The notes beneath the pieces are model-generated. The model did no database searches. It saw only the letters and a program-made list of their open reading frames with translations, and had not been told where the DNA came from. A stretch of 64,000 nucleotides of DNA from an uncultured Myxococcales bacterium (GTDB taxonomy: Bacteria; Myxococcota_A; UBA9042; DTJE01). The stretch is taken from positions 46,429 through 110,428 of the forward strand of contig CAINDP010000115.1 of NCBI GenBank assembly GCA_903847405.1. Direction: 5' to 3'. Positions 25,254 through 33,643 of the stretch are shown here, piece by piece. Positions within the stretch are counted from its first letter, which is position 1, and the number at the start of each line of letters is the position of its first letter. The position numbers were made by a program, and so were the translations under genes.

Positions 25254-26207
25254 CTATCGCAGACCCTCCAGCGTGCGCGGGTGCGCCTTGGCGAAATCCA
25301 CCCGGGGCACGAATTCGTCCCAGCCGTAGTGCTCGGGATACTCGCGCCAGGGGCCTTCGCACATGCCGTTGAACGCGCACTCCCCGCAGCGCGGCCCCTT
25401 GGCCTTGCCCTCGGTCAGGCGGTGCTCGGTGTAGTCCGCGATCGTCACGTGCCCCTCGAAGATCTTCGTGTGGGGCATGATGCGTTCGGCGACGTAGGGC
25501 TCGTAGCCCTCCATGAAGCAGTAGGGGATGGCTTCCACCATCACGCGCCGCCCCGCCCGCAGGCCGATGTCCAGCGCCTGCTTCACGTAGGGCTCGGACA
25601 GGGCCAGGCGCGGCACGACCTCCACGAACTGCTCGCCGGCGCTGCCCAGGGGGTGCACGAACGCCAACTGGAACTGATCCACGCCCAGGCCCACCAGCAG
25701 CGTCGCCAGGTCCGGCAGGTTCCGGTAGTTGGACCGCGTGATGACGCTGTTGGTCAGCACGAACTGGCCCAGTTCCTTCAGGTTGCGGATCGCCCGCACG
25801 GTCTGCTTGAAGGCCCCGGCGCTGCACGTCAGGTAGTCGTGCAGTTCGGCCGTGTGGCCGTGCAATGCAGGGGAGAATTCGTTCGCGCCGGCCGCGATCA
25901 GGTCCTCGCAGACCTTCTTGTAGGCCAGCATGCGCCCGTTGGTCTGGATCTGGATGATCGCGTACCCCAGGGACTTCGCGTGGCGGACGATTTCGATCAG
26001 GTCCGGCCGGATCGTGACCTCGCCGCCCGTGAACACGATGCTGTCCGAGTCCTTCCGGGCCTCCTCCAGCAGCTGCTTCACCTCGTCGGTCGTCTTGTTG
26101 CCGTACTGGTCGCGCTTGTTCCCCTGGACGCAGAACACGCACTTGTTGTTGCAGTTCCAGCCCGTCTTGATGTCCACGCGCTCGGTACGGTGCCGGGGCT
26201 CGGCCAT
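25254..26207 (-). CDS. Radical SAM protein 3 of 4 (SPASM/twitch-like)
   Basis: A 317-residue radical SAM protein. CxxxCxxC is at Cys19, 23 and 26 (NCNNKCVFC), followed by VFTGGEVTIRP, TNGRML and ALHGHTAELHDYLT. The C-terminal site is Cys274, 277 and 283, then the tail EYPEHYGWDEFVPR. That tail closely matches the tail of protein 4 (ERWGWDEFVPV), so these two are the nearest paralogues. It probably modifies a shared or similar substrate. Spacing is 20 bases after gene 4 and one base before gene 2, indicating one transcript. The start ATG follows AGGAGCGAGTCCC. Substrate unknown. Confidence 0.9.
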   Translation of the reverse strand: MAEPRHRTERVDIKTGWNCNNKCVFCVQGNKRDQYGNKTTDEVKQLLEEARKDSDSIVFTGGEVTIRPDLIEIVRHAKSLGYAIIQIQTNGRMLAYKKVCEDLIAAGANEFSPALHGHTAELHDYLTCSAGAFKQTVRAIRNLKELGQFVLTNSVITRSNYRNLPDLATLLVGLGVDQFQLAFVHPLGSAGEQFVEVVPRLALSEPYVKQALDIGLRAGRRVMVEAIPYCFMEGYEPYVAERIMPHTKIFEGHVTIADYTEHRLTEGKAKGPRCGECAFNGMCEGPWREYPEHYGWDEFVPRVDFAKAHPRTLEGLR

Positions 26208-26227
26208 GGGACTCGCTCCTCAAACGG

Positions 26228-27325
26228 TCAGGGAACCGGATCCGCGGGGCGCACGGGGACGAACTCGTCCCAGCCCCATCGTTCGACATACTGCCGGAAC
26301 ACGCCGCGGCACAGGTCGTCGAAACCGCAGGCCGCGCATTCGGGCCGCTTGACCCGCATGGCGGCGTCGTGGGCGCCCTTCGCGACCTTGGAATACGTGA
26401 CGGTTTCGCCGTCGATGGCCGACGCCTGCAGCAGGTCCGCATCGATCGCGCCGTCGGCCGCCCCCGCGTCCTGCCGGAACGTCGTCGAGCCGTCGGGCTC
26501 GTAGTGGAAGTATCGCTCCACGTAGCCGCGCACCGGGTCGGGCAGGGCCGTCGTGGTGCAGTAGGGGATGTCCAGCAGGAACACCTTCGCCCGCCCGTCC
26601 CCGTCCAGGCCCGCGACGAACGCCTGGAACGCCGCGGCTACGTCCCGGTACCGCGCCATCAGGTGGTCCATGTCGGCGCCGCCCCGGCCGTCGGGCATCA
26701 TCACGTTGAAGACGTGCTGATCGACGTGCAGCGGGCGCATCGCATCGAAGAATTCCCGGAGGTACCCCACGTTCAGCGCGTTGACCACGTAGGACGTGTG
26801 GACCTTCAGATCCGGGAACTCGTTCCGCAGCGCCGCCAGGTTCGCCAGCCCCGCCACGGCCTGCACGAAGGCGCCCCTCGACCGCGTCAGCATGTCGTGG
26901 ATCTTCCCGTTCGGCCCGTGGATGCTGACCAGCACATGGTTCAGGCCGGCTTCCAGCAGTTCGCGGGCATAGGGCTTGTACGCCAGGCGGCGGCCGTTGG
27001 TGATCAGGCCGACCGTCGGGAAGCCCAGGTCCCGGGCCATCCGCATGTAGTCGGCCAGGTGCGGGTGCAGGGTGGGCTCGCCGGACGTGAACATCACCTC
27101 GCGGGCGTCCGGGTCCAGCGTCATCATGCGCCGGACGTCCTCGGGCGTCTGGGCCCGCAGGCGCGCATACCGGGCCTCCCGATCGTCCTCCATGCAGAAC
27201 ACGCAGTTGTTGTTGCAGGAGTACCCGACGCAGACGTGCAGGCGGTTGCCGACGGCGGAGGCGCCCTGGGCGGGCATGCCCCCGTCATTCGTCCGCCCCT
27301 GCAAGTCCCGCGCGCGGTCGTTCAC
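26228..27325 (-). CDS. Radical SAM protein 4 of 4 (first in order of transcription)
   Basis: A 365-residue radical SAM protein, first of the four to be transcribed. CxxxCxxC is at Cys37, 41 and 44 (SCNNNCVFC), then MFTSGEPTLHP, ITNGRRL and SIHGPNGKIHDMLT. The C-terminal set is Cys330, 333 and 339 with the tail WGWDEFVPV. The GTG start at 27325 has GAGGGACGACG before it and overlaps the 3' end of the RND pump gene by 41 bases. ATG at 27277 would avoid the overlap but drops 16 residues that precede the core. The overlap suggests translational coupling of pump and enzymes. Substrate unknown. Confidence 0.88.
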   Translation of the reverse strand: MNDRARDLQGRTNDGGMPAQGASAVGNRLHVCVGYSCNNNCVFCMEDDREARYARLRAQTPEDVRRMMTLDPDAREVMFTSGEPTLHPHLADYMRMARDLGFPTVGLITNGRRLAYKPYARELLEAGLNHVLVSIHGPNGKIHDMLTRSRGAFVQAVAGLANLAALRNEFPDLKVHTSYVVNALNVGYLREFFDAMRPLHVDQHVFNVMMPDGRGGADMDHLMARYRDVAAAFQAFVAGLDGDGRAKVFLLDIPYCTTTALPDPVRGYVERYFHYEPDGSTTFRQDAGAADGAIDADLLQASAIDGETVTYSKVAKGAHDAAMRVKRPECAACGFDDLCRGVFRQYVERWGWDEFVPVRPADPVP

Positions 27326-30300
27326 CGTCGTCCCTCGATGCCCGCTGGTATTGTAGGGGCTTTGGGGCCGCGTACAACCACGCGTACAGCACCGGCAACA
27401 CCACCAGCGTCAGCAGCGTGCTGGTGACCAGGCCGCCCATCACCACGACGGCCAGGGGCTTCTGGATGTCCGCGCCCGAACCCGTGGCGTACAGCATGGG
27501 CAGGTGCCCGATGAAACTGGTCAGGGCCGTCATCAGCAGCGGGCGGAACCGCAGGTTGCAGCCTTCGCGCACCGTGTCGGCCACGCTGAGCCCCCGCTGG
27601 CGCAACTGGCGGAAGAACGCGACCAGCACCACGCCGTTCTGCACGGCGATCCCCAGCAGCACGATGAAGGCCACCGCCGCGGACACCGACAGTTCCATCC
27701 GGAAGACCACGACGGCCACGACGCCGCCCACCAGCGCGAACGGCAGGTTCAGCAGCACCAGCAGGCTGTCCCGCATGGTCCCCAGGGCCATGTACAGCAG
27801 CAGCAGGATCAGCAGCAGGGCGACCGGCACGACGATCGACAACTGCCGCATCGCCCGCTGCTGGTTTTCGAACTGCCCGCCGAATTCCAGGAACGAACCC
27901 GACGGCAGCCCCGCCGCGATGCCCGCCAGTTTCCCTTGCGCCTCCTCGACGAACCCCCCCAGGTCCCGGCCCCGGATGTTCGTTTCCACGACGACGCGCC
28001 GGATCCCGTTTTCGCGCCCGACCTGGGCCGGGGATTCGACGAACCGGACGGTCGCCAGTTGCCCCAGGGGCACCCGCTCCCCGGTGGCCGCCGGGATCAG
28101 CAGCCGTTCGATCTCGGGGACCCACCGGCGATCGGCCTCCGGCAGCCGCACCACGACGGCGAACCGACGCTGGCCCTCGATCAGCGTGGACGCGGTCCGG
28201 CCCCCGAAGCCGGTCTCGATGGCCGCGTTCACGTCGGCGACGTTGATCCCGTAGCGGGCCACCGCCGCCCGATCGATTTCCACGTCCAGCTGGTCCATGC
28301 CCGACACCTGCTCGACGCGGACGTCCTGGGCGCCCTCGATGCCCCGCAGCACGGTCGCCACGCGGTCCGCCTCGCGCTTCAGGACGTCCAGATCGTCCCC
28401 GAAGACCTTCACCGCCAGGTCGCTTTTCACCCCCGAAATCAGTTCGTTGACGCGCAGGGCGATGGGTTGCGAAAAGGACAATCGCAGCCCCGGGATCCGC
28501 CCCAGGTCCTGCTGCATCGCGGCGACCAGCGCCGGCTTGTCGCGGCCGGAACCCCAGTCCCCCCGAGGTTTCAGCATGACGAACACGTCCGTCTGCTCGG
28601 GGCCCATGGGGTCCTCGGAAATCTCGGCGCGCCCGCTCTTGCTGACGACGGTGTCCACCTCGGGGAACGCCAGCAGCCGATGCTCGATGAAGTCGGAAAC
28701 CCGCGTGGTGCCTTCCAGCGAGGCGTTGGGCAGCCGCACGACGTTGATCGCGATGGACCCCTCGTCCAGCGGCGGCATGAACTCGGTGCCGATCAGCGGC
28801 GTCAGGGCGCCCGCCGCCACCAGGGCCGCCGCCGCGATGCCCACGGTGATCCGCGGGTGGCGCACCGCCCGGTCCAGGAACGCCACGTAGCCGGCGTGGA
28901 ACCGCCGGATGAAGCCGAACTCCCGCTCGGGAACCTGGGGCAGGACCCAGTCGGCCAGCACCGGCGCGATGGTCAGGGCGACGACCAGCGACACCAGCAG
29001 CGCGATCAGCATCGTCGATGCCAGGGGATGGAACATCTTCCCTTCGACGCCCTGCAGCGAGTACAGCGGCACCAGGATGATCCCGATGATCAGCACCGAA
29101 AAGGCCACGGGACGCGCGACCTCGGCGAAGGCCTCGACGACGACGCGTCGCTTCTGTCCGGGTTCCGCACCGCGCGCCAGGTGCCGCCGGATGTTTTCGA
29201 CGACCACGATCGACGCGTCCACGACCATGCCGACCGAAAAGGCCAGGCCGCCCAGGCTCATCAGGTTGGACGAAATCCCGGCCCGCCCCATCAGGATGAA
29301 CGTGACCAGGAACGTGAAGGGCAGCGAAAACAGCACGATGAGAGCCGTCCGCAGTTCCGCGACGAACAGGAACAGGATCAGGACCACGAAGATGCCGCCC
29401 TCCAGCAGCGCGTCCATGACCGTCTTGATGCACGCCTGGATCAGGGTGGTCCGGTCGTAGAACACCGACAGGCGCACGCCTTCCGGCAGCGAGCCCTGGA
29501 CCCGGGCGATGGCCTCCTTGGTGCGTTCGACGACGTCCCGGGAGTTTTCGCCCTTCAGCATGATGACCATGCCCGCCACGGCCTCGCCCTTGCCATCCCG
29601 GGTGACGGCTCCCTGGCGGGGCTCGGCCCCGATGACCACGTCGGCCACGTCGCGCACGGTGACCGGGGCGCCGTCGTGGGCCTTCAGCACGATCCGCTCA
29701 ATGTCCGGCAGGTCCTTCAGCAGTCCGACGCCGCGCAGGTACACCTGCTCCCAGTCGCGGACCAGGACGCCGCCGCCCGCGTTGGAGTTGTTCTTTTCGA
29801 CGGCCTCGACCACGTCGGTCATCGCCAGGCCGTACTTGACCAGGCGGTCGGGGTGCACCAGGACCTGGTACTGCTTGACGAAGCCGCCGAAACTGTTGAT
29901 TTCGTTGACGCCCCGGATCGGCTTCAGGCGGGGGGCCACGACCCAGTCCTGCAGCGTGCGCAGGTCGGTCGCCGACAGCGTGTCGCTTTCCAGCGTGTAC
30001 TGGAAGATTTCGCCCAGGCCCGTGCTCAAGGGACCCAGCACGGGCTCCACCCCCGGCGGCAGTTGTTCCCGCACGTCGGCCAGGCGCTCGAAGACGACCT
30101 GCCGCGTCCAGTAGGTTTCCGCGTCGTCGTCGAACACGATGACGACCTGGGACAGACCGGCGCGGGACAGGCTGCGGACCTGTTTCACCCGGGGCAGGCC
30201 GCGCATCTGCTGCTCGATGGGCTGGCTGACCCGTTGCTCCACGTCCACGGCGGCGAGTCCGGGGGCCTTGGACAGCACCATCACCTGGACGTTCGTGACG

Positions 30301-30419
30301 TCCGGGAATGCGTCGATGGGCAACTGGATCCAGGCCACGACCCCCAGGCCGGCCAGGACCATCGTCAACAGGACCACCAGCAGGCGGTTGTCGAGGAGCC
30401 AGGTCATGAAGCGGTGCAT
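27285..30419 (-). CDS. HME-type RND efflux pump (CusA/CzcA family)
   Basis: A trimeric inner-membrane proton antiporter of 1044 residues, full length for the heavy-metal-efflux RND branch. It starts LLDNRLLVVLLTMVLAGLG (TM1). Two large periplasmic loops and about 12 membrane segments follow. TM4 carries FSVGMVVDASIVVVENIRRH, the HME signature with charged Asp and Glu residues for proton relay. The variant does not match the best-known Zn (DFG...DGA) or Cu (AIGAMVDAA) forms by eye, so the substrate is open. It lies 10 bases after the adaptor gene and overlaps the first radical SAM gene. Confidence 0.93.
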   Translation of the reverse strand: MHRFMTWLLDNRLLVVLLTMVLAGLGVVAWIQLPIDAFPDVTNVQVMVLSKAPGLAAVDVEQRVSQPIEQQMRGLPRVKQVRSLSRAGLSQVVIVFDDDAETYWTRQVVFERLADVREQLPPGVEPVLGPLSTGLGEIFQYTLESDTLSATDLRTLQDWVVAPRLKPIRGVNEINSFGGFVKQYQVLVHPDRLVKYGLAMTDVVEAVEKNNSNAGGGVLVRDWEQVYLRGVGLLKDLPDIERIVLKAHDGAPVTVRDVADVVIGAEPRQGAVTRDGKGEAVAGMVIMLKGENSRDVVERTKEAIARVQGSLPEGVRLSVFYDRTTLIQACIKTVMDALLEGGIFVVLILFLFVAELRTALIVLFSLPFTFLVTFILMGRAGISSNLMSLGGLAFSVGMVVDASIVVVENIRRHLARGAEPGQKRRVVVEAFAEVARPVAFSVLIIGIILVPLYSLQGVEGKMFHPLASTMLIALLVSLVVALTIAPVLADWVLPQVPEREFGFIRRFHAGYVAFLDRAVRHPRITVGIAAAALVAAGALTPLIGTEFMPPLDEGSIAINVVRLPNASLEGTTRVSDFIEHRLLAFPEVDTVVSKSGRAEISEDPMGPEQTDVFVMLKPRGDWGSGRDKPALVAAMQQDLGRIPGLRLSFSQPIALRVNELISGVKSDLAVKVFGDDLDVLKREADRVATVLRGIEGAQDVRVEQVSGMDQLDVEIDRAAVARYGINVADVNAAIETGFGGRTASTLIEGQRRFAVVVRLPEADRRWVPEIERLLIPAATGERVPLGQLATVRFVESPAQVGRENGIRRVVVETNIRGRDLGGFVEEAQGKLAGIAAGLPSGSFLEFGGQFENQQRAMRQLSIVVPVALLLILLLLYMALGTMRDSLLVLLNLPFALVGGVVAVVVFRMELSVSAAVAFIVLLGIAVQNGVVLVAFFRQLRQRGLSVADTVREGCNLRFRPLLMTALTSFIGHLPMLYATGSGADIQKPLAVVVMGGLVTSTLLTLVVLPVLYAWLYAAPKPLQYQRASRDDGERPRAGLAGADE

Positions 30420-30429
30420 GGGGCCCCTC

Positions 30430-31776
30430 CTAGTCCGCGCAACCCGCGCCCATCTTCGACCGCAGGACGTCGGACTTCAGCAGGAAGGCCCCGTCCGCGG
30501 CCACCTTCTGGCCGGCCTGGATCCCCCCCTTCACCTCGATCCATCCGTCCCATTCGCGGCCCGTCCGGACCGCCCGGCGAATCCAGTACTCGCCGTGGTG
30601 CGGCACGAACACGAACGGAAGTCCCTCGTCGACCATCACGGCGGGGCGGGGAACGGCCAGGACCTGCTCGTCGCCGGGCAGTCCCAGGCGGACGGCGGCG
30701 AACATTCCGGGCCGCAGTTTCCCGTCGGGGTTCGCCACGGTGATGCGGGCCTTCACGGTGCGGGATTCGCGCTCCATCACGGTGCCCAGGAGGTCCAGCG
30801 ACCCCCGGAACAGGTCGTCGGGAAAGGCCTTCACCGACACGACGGCCGCCACGGGCCCCGCGCCCAGGCGGGACTGCACGGCCCCCAGGTGGTCCTCGTA
30901 CAGGTCGGCCAGGACCCAGAGCGGGTCGATATCGCCGATCACCATCACGCTTTCGCCGGCCTTCGCCGCCTCGCCCGCGACCGCGTGCATGTCCGCGACC
31001 CGCCCGTCGATGGGCGCCCGGACGACCAGGCGGCCCCGGGCGCTGCCCAGGCGGCTGGCGCTGCCCAGGGACTTCAGATCGGGCGGCTCGAGCCCCATGC
31101 GCAGCAGGCGCTCGGCCGCCGTTCGGACGCGGATGTCGGCGGCAGCGAAGGCGTTTTCGGCCTCCAGGGCCTCCCGCTCGGACGACACGCCCTCGCGGCG
31201 CAGCGCCTTCTGCCGATCCAGGGTCCGCGCCGCCAGGTCCCGGCTGGCCAGGGCTTCCAGGTACCCGCCCTGGGCGTCCCCCAGCGCGATGCTGTCCACC
31301 TCGAACAGCGCCTGGCCCGCCTTCACGCGGTCCCCGACCTGGACGTGCACTGCCCGCAGAACGCCGTCGGTCCGGGGCGCCAGGTGCGTGACGCGCCGCT
31401 CGTCGAACTTGACCTCGCCCGTCAACGCGATGGGGGCGTCCACGGTCCGGGGTAGGGCCTCGGCGATCCGGATCAGCCCGCCCTCGATGAGGTGCGCCGC
31501 GACCTTCACGACCCCCATCTCGTACCGGCAGTCGTCGCACTCGAAGGTCTTCGTCCCGTGTTCGCAGGCAGCAGCGAACAACTCCTCGATCGGGCGGTCC
31601 AGATTGGATTCCTCTTCCGGTTCCGCGGCCGGTTTCGCGGCCTCCCGGGGGGCGGCCGTCGCGGGCGCAGGCGGCGCAGCGGGCGTCGTGCAGGCCGCGA
31701 CGGACAGGCTGGCGGTCAGACAGGCGATCAGGGCGGCCAGGCGCATTGCCCGGGTGGTGCCGGCATCACTTCGCAT
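30430..31776 (-). CDS. RND periplasmic adaptor (CusB/CzcB-like) with N-terminal Cys site
   Basis: A membrane-fusion protein of 448 residues. A lipoprotein signal (LTASLSVAAC) is followed by a Pro/Ala linker and an N-terminal metal site CEHGTKTFECDDCRYEMG (about residues 72-90), of a kind seen in some heavy-metal efflux adaptors. A beta-barrel and lipoyl halves (LRAVHVQVGDRVKAGQALFEV and RLVVRAPIDGRVADMHAV) flank a helical hairpin (about 185-240). It links the pump to the outer-membrane channel and may hand over metal. ATG at 31776 is chosen for GGGGGAG seven bases before it; it overlaps the channel gene by 11 bases. Confidence 0.92.
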   Translation of the reverse strand: MRSDAGTTRAMRLAALIACLTASLSVAACTTPAAPPAPATAAPREAAKPAAEPEEESNLDRPIEELFAAACEHGTKTFECDDCRYEMGVVKVAAHLIEGGLIRIAEALPRTVDAPIALTGEVKFDERRVTHLAPRTDGVLRAVHVQVGDRVKAGQALFEVDSIALGDAQGGYLEALASRDLAARTLDRQKALRREGVSSEREALEAENAFAAADIRVRTAAERLLRMGLEPPDLKSLGSASRLGSARGRLVVRAPIDGRVADMHAVAGEAAKAGESVMVIGDIDPLWVLADLYEDHLGAVQSRLGAGPVAAVVSVKAFPDDLFRGSLDLLGTVMERESRTVKARITVANPDGKLRPGMFAAVRLGLPGDEQVLAVPRPAVMVDEGLPFVFVPHHGEYWIRRAVRTGREWDGWIEVKGGIQAGQKVAADGAFLLKSDVLRSKMGAGCAD

Positions 31777-33010
31777 CGTCAATCTCCCCCGTCAGCACGG
31801 CCAGGGCCGTGCAATCGGTCCGGGCCCGCAGGCCCGAATCGATCCGTTCCTTCCGGACGTCCAGCAGCACGCGCCGGGCATCCAGCACGTCGATCAGCGA
31901 CATCTCGCCCAGCTCGAACCCGCGCTCGACGGCCCGGCTGGCCGCCTCCGCCCGGGGCAGGATTTCCGTGTCGAACCGTGCCGCGGATTCCCGCCCCTGG
32001 GTGCAGCGTTCCCACGTCGCATCGGTTTCGGCCAGCAGGTCCCTGGCGTCGGTCTCGGCGCCCTGCTGCGAAGCCATGCGCAGGGCCTCGGCGCGCCGGA
32101 TCCCGCCCGTGTTCCAGTTCCACACCGGCAGGCGGAACTGCACCAGTCCTCCCGCCGCGTCCTGGTCCAGTTCCCTGTTGAAATAGCCGCCCACGGAGAT
32201 GCTCGGGATCCGCCGTGCGCGTTCGGCCGAAACCTCGGCCGTCCGGCCCAGGATCCGGGCCTGGGCGGCAGCCAGGCGGGGATGGGAGCCCGCGACCCGG
32301 CGGCGTGCTTCGTCCTGTCCCGACGGCGCGGGAGATTCGGTCGTGTCGGCGTCCACCTTCAGGGGCGGATCGGCGGGGAGCCCCAGGACCATTGCCAGTT
32401 TCCGCAGGTCGGCCCGCGATTCGGATCGGGCCCTGCCCAGGTCGATCCGCACCCGCTCCACCTCGGTTTCGATCCGGGGAAGTTCGGTGGGCCGGGCCTC
32501 CCCCTTTTCGACCCGCAGGCGGATCATCGCGGACAGGCGGGCGACCTGCGCCTCGGTTTCCATCAGGGTCGCCACGAGGTGCTGGTCGAAGGCGACCTTC
32601 CAGTACAGGGTGGCCAGGCGCCCCAGGACCTGGCGTCGTACCTCGCGCGCATCCTGCCGGCTGGCATCCGCCTCGGACCGTGCCGCGCGAATCTGGGCGC
32701 CCCGGGGGCCCAGCCAATCCAGGGGGATCGTCAGGCCGAGGCCCCACTCCAGGCCCCCGGTGCCGTTGTCCCGCGGCATGCCGCGACCCAGGGTGGCCTC
32801 GACCTCGGGGTTTGGCACCTGTCCCGCGGCGTCCACGCCGGCCTCCGCCGCCAGCGTCCTCAGACCGGCCTCGTGCAGTTCCGGCAGGGCGTCCAGCCGG
32901 TGGACGACGTCGGCCCAGCGCAACGGCAGGGGAGGGGACGCCTCCTGCCCGATCGTCGGGCCGGCCAGCAGGGTTGCGACAAGAATCCCGCACAGCGCAC
33001 TGCAGCGCAT
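31766..33010 (-). CDS. TolC/CzcC-type outer-membrane efflux protein
   Basis: A 414-residue outer-membrane channel subunit of the OEP family. It has a signal peptide (about 1-21, cleaved after GPTIG or nearby). Two internal OEP repeats follow. Long helices with heptad Ala, Leu and Glu residues and NPEVEATLGRG near 60 and HPRLAAAQARI near 240 mark the two repeat starts. It forms the periplasmic tunnel and outer-membrane pore for the RND pump. The start is preceded by GAGGAGGACGAAC. The longer open frame upstream of 33010 lacks support. Gene order channel-adaptor-pump is the usual CzcCBA order. Confidence 0.92.
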   Translation of the reverse strand: MRCSALCGILVATLLAGPTIGQEASPPLPLRWADVVHRLDALPELHEAGLRTLAAEAGVDAAGQVPNPEVEATLGRGMPRDNGTGGLEWGLGLTIPLDWLGPRGAQIRAARSEADASRQDAREVRRQVLGRLATLYWKVAFDQHLVATLMETEAQVARLSAMIRLRVEKGEARPTELPRIETEVERVRIDLGRARSESRADLRKLAMVLGLPADPPLKVDADTTESPAPSGQDEARRRVAGSHPRLAAAQARILGRTAEVSAERARRIPSISVGGYFNRELDQDAAGGLVQFRLPVWNWNTGGIRRAEALRMASQQGAETDARDLLAETDATWERCTQGRESAARFDTEILPRAEAASRAVERGFELGEMSLIDVLDARRVLLDVRKERIDSGLRARTDCTALAVLTGEIDDAK

Positions 33011-33093
33011 GTTCGTCCTCCTCGGGGCCCGCAAGGGGCGGATCCCCGATCCCGAGGTGCTGTGTTCGTCGAACCTGGGAAACGAATGACGGG

Positions 33094-33423
33094 TCAGGCG
33101 CGTGGGGGGCGGAACAGCTTGTCCAGGAATCCCGAACTCAAGGGGGCTTGCAGGGGCACCGATTGAAGGTCGATCGGCGCGTCCACGGAAACGGATGTCG
33201 GCCCGGCCATCGCGACGGCGGGCACGTGGCACATGCAGACGCAGGAATGGATCGGCGTGTCCGGGTCATGGTGATCGTCGGCGGCAGGGCAGGGTACGGC
33301 GGCCGTGGTCGCGCAGGAATCCGCGCAATCGTCGTCCTCCAGGCACGGCTGCACCTGCAGCACGCCGCCCAGGAAGCCGACCAGCGCGAGGACACTTCCA
33401 ATCTGTCGTGCCAGGGCGACCAT
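33094..33423 (-). CDS. Small exported Cys/His-rich protein
   Basis: A 109-residue protein at the head of the efflux operon. It has an N-terminal hydrophobic segment (about 8-24). The mature part has many metal-liking residues: Cys27, 33, 37 and 45, His51, 52 and 59, then the cluster CVCMCH (61-66). The layout, an exported small protein with clustered His and Cys, resembles DUF2946-like or metallochaperone proteins of metal efflux operons; I cannot name the family. It lies 83 bases before the channel gene. The ribosome site is weak, so the start is unsure. An alternative is that it is a substrate of the radical SAM enzymes; there is no direct evidence for that. Confidence 0.65.
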   Translation of the reverse strand: MVALARQIGSVLALVGFLGGVLQVQPCLEDDDCADSCATTAAVPCPAADDHHDPDTPIHSCVCMCHVPAVAMAGPTSVSVDAPIDLQSVPLQAPLSSGFLDKLFRPPRA

Positions 33424-33449
33424 CCGGCATCCGGTTCGAACCGGGAATG

Positions 33450-33478
33450 ATTGTCCGGGACGGGGTTGACGGCGTCAA
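33450..33478 (-). promoter_or_regulatory. Candidate promoter and operator of the efflux operon
   Basis: Reading the minus strand: TTGACG (33478-33473), a 17-base spacer, and GACAAT (33455-33450; 4 of 6). It lies 27 bases before the start at 33423. The -35 box is half of a perfect inverted repeat, TTGACG-G-CGTCAA (33466-33478), a plausible repressor site. Confidence 0.45.
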
Positions 33479-33599
33479 GGTGTCGGAGTGCTTCACGCCG
33501 GATCCGGTCATGCGCCGCAATGGCTTCGACCGCCTTATCCGCCTGGCCATCGGCCTGGAGGACGAAGCGGACCTTCGAACCTGCCTGGAGTGCCGCTGC
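33462..33599 (+). pseudogene. Remnant of a PLP-dependent Cys/Met-metabolism enzyme (C-terminal end)
   Basis: In one plus-strand frame this stretch reads SECFTPDPVMRRNGFDRL, then LIRLAIGLEDEADLRTCLE. That resembles the end of cystathionine gamma-synthase or O-acetylhomoserine sulfhydrylase, where LIRLSVGIEDVEDLIADL is typical. There is no upstream catalytic domain. It is too short to function and overlaps the regulatory site of the efflux operon. By-eye match only. Confidence 0.4.
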
Positions 33600-33643
33600 G
33601 GGAGTCGGCTATCAACTTGGCAATGCAGAGTCGATAGTCGGCT

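Noticed and set aside
27504..30743. 1079-codon plus-strand open frame
   Set aside because: Antisense shadow of the RND pump gene, with no recognisable motif and the typical Gln/Asp/Arg/His bias.
33430..33445. CGGTTCGAACCG as a tRNA T-arm
   Set aside because: There is no matching acceptor, D-arm or anticodon stem on either side; it is just a short palindrome.
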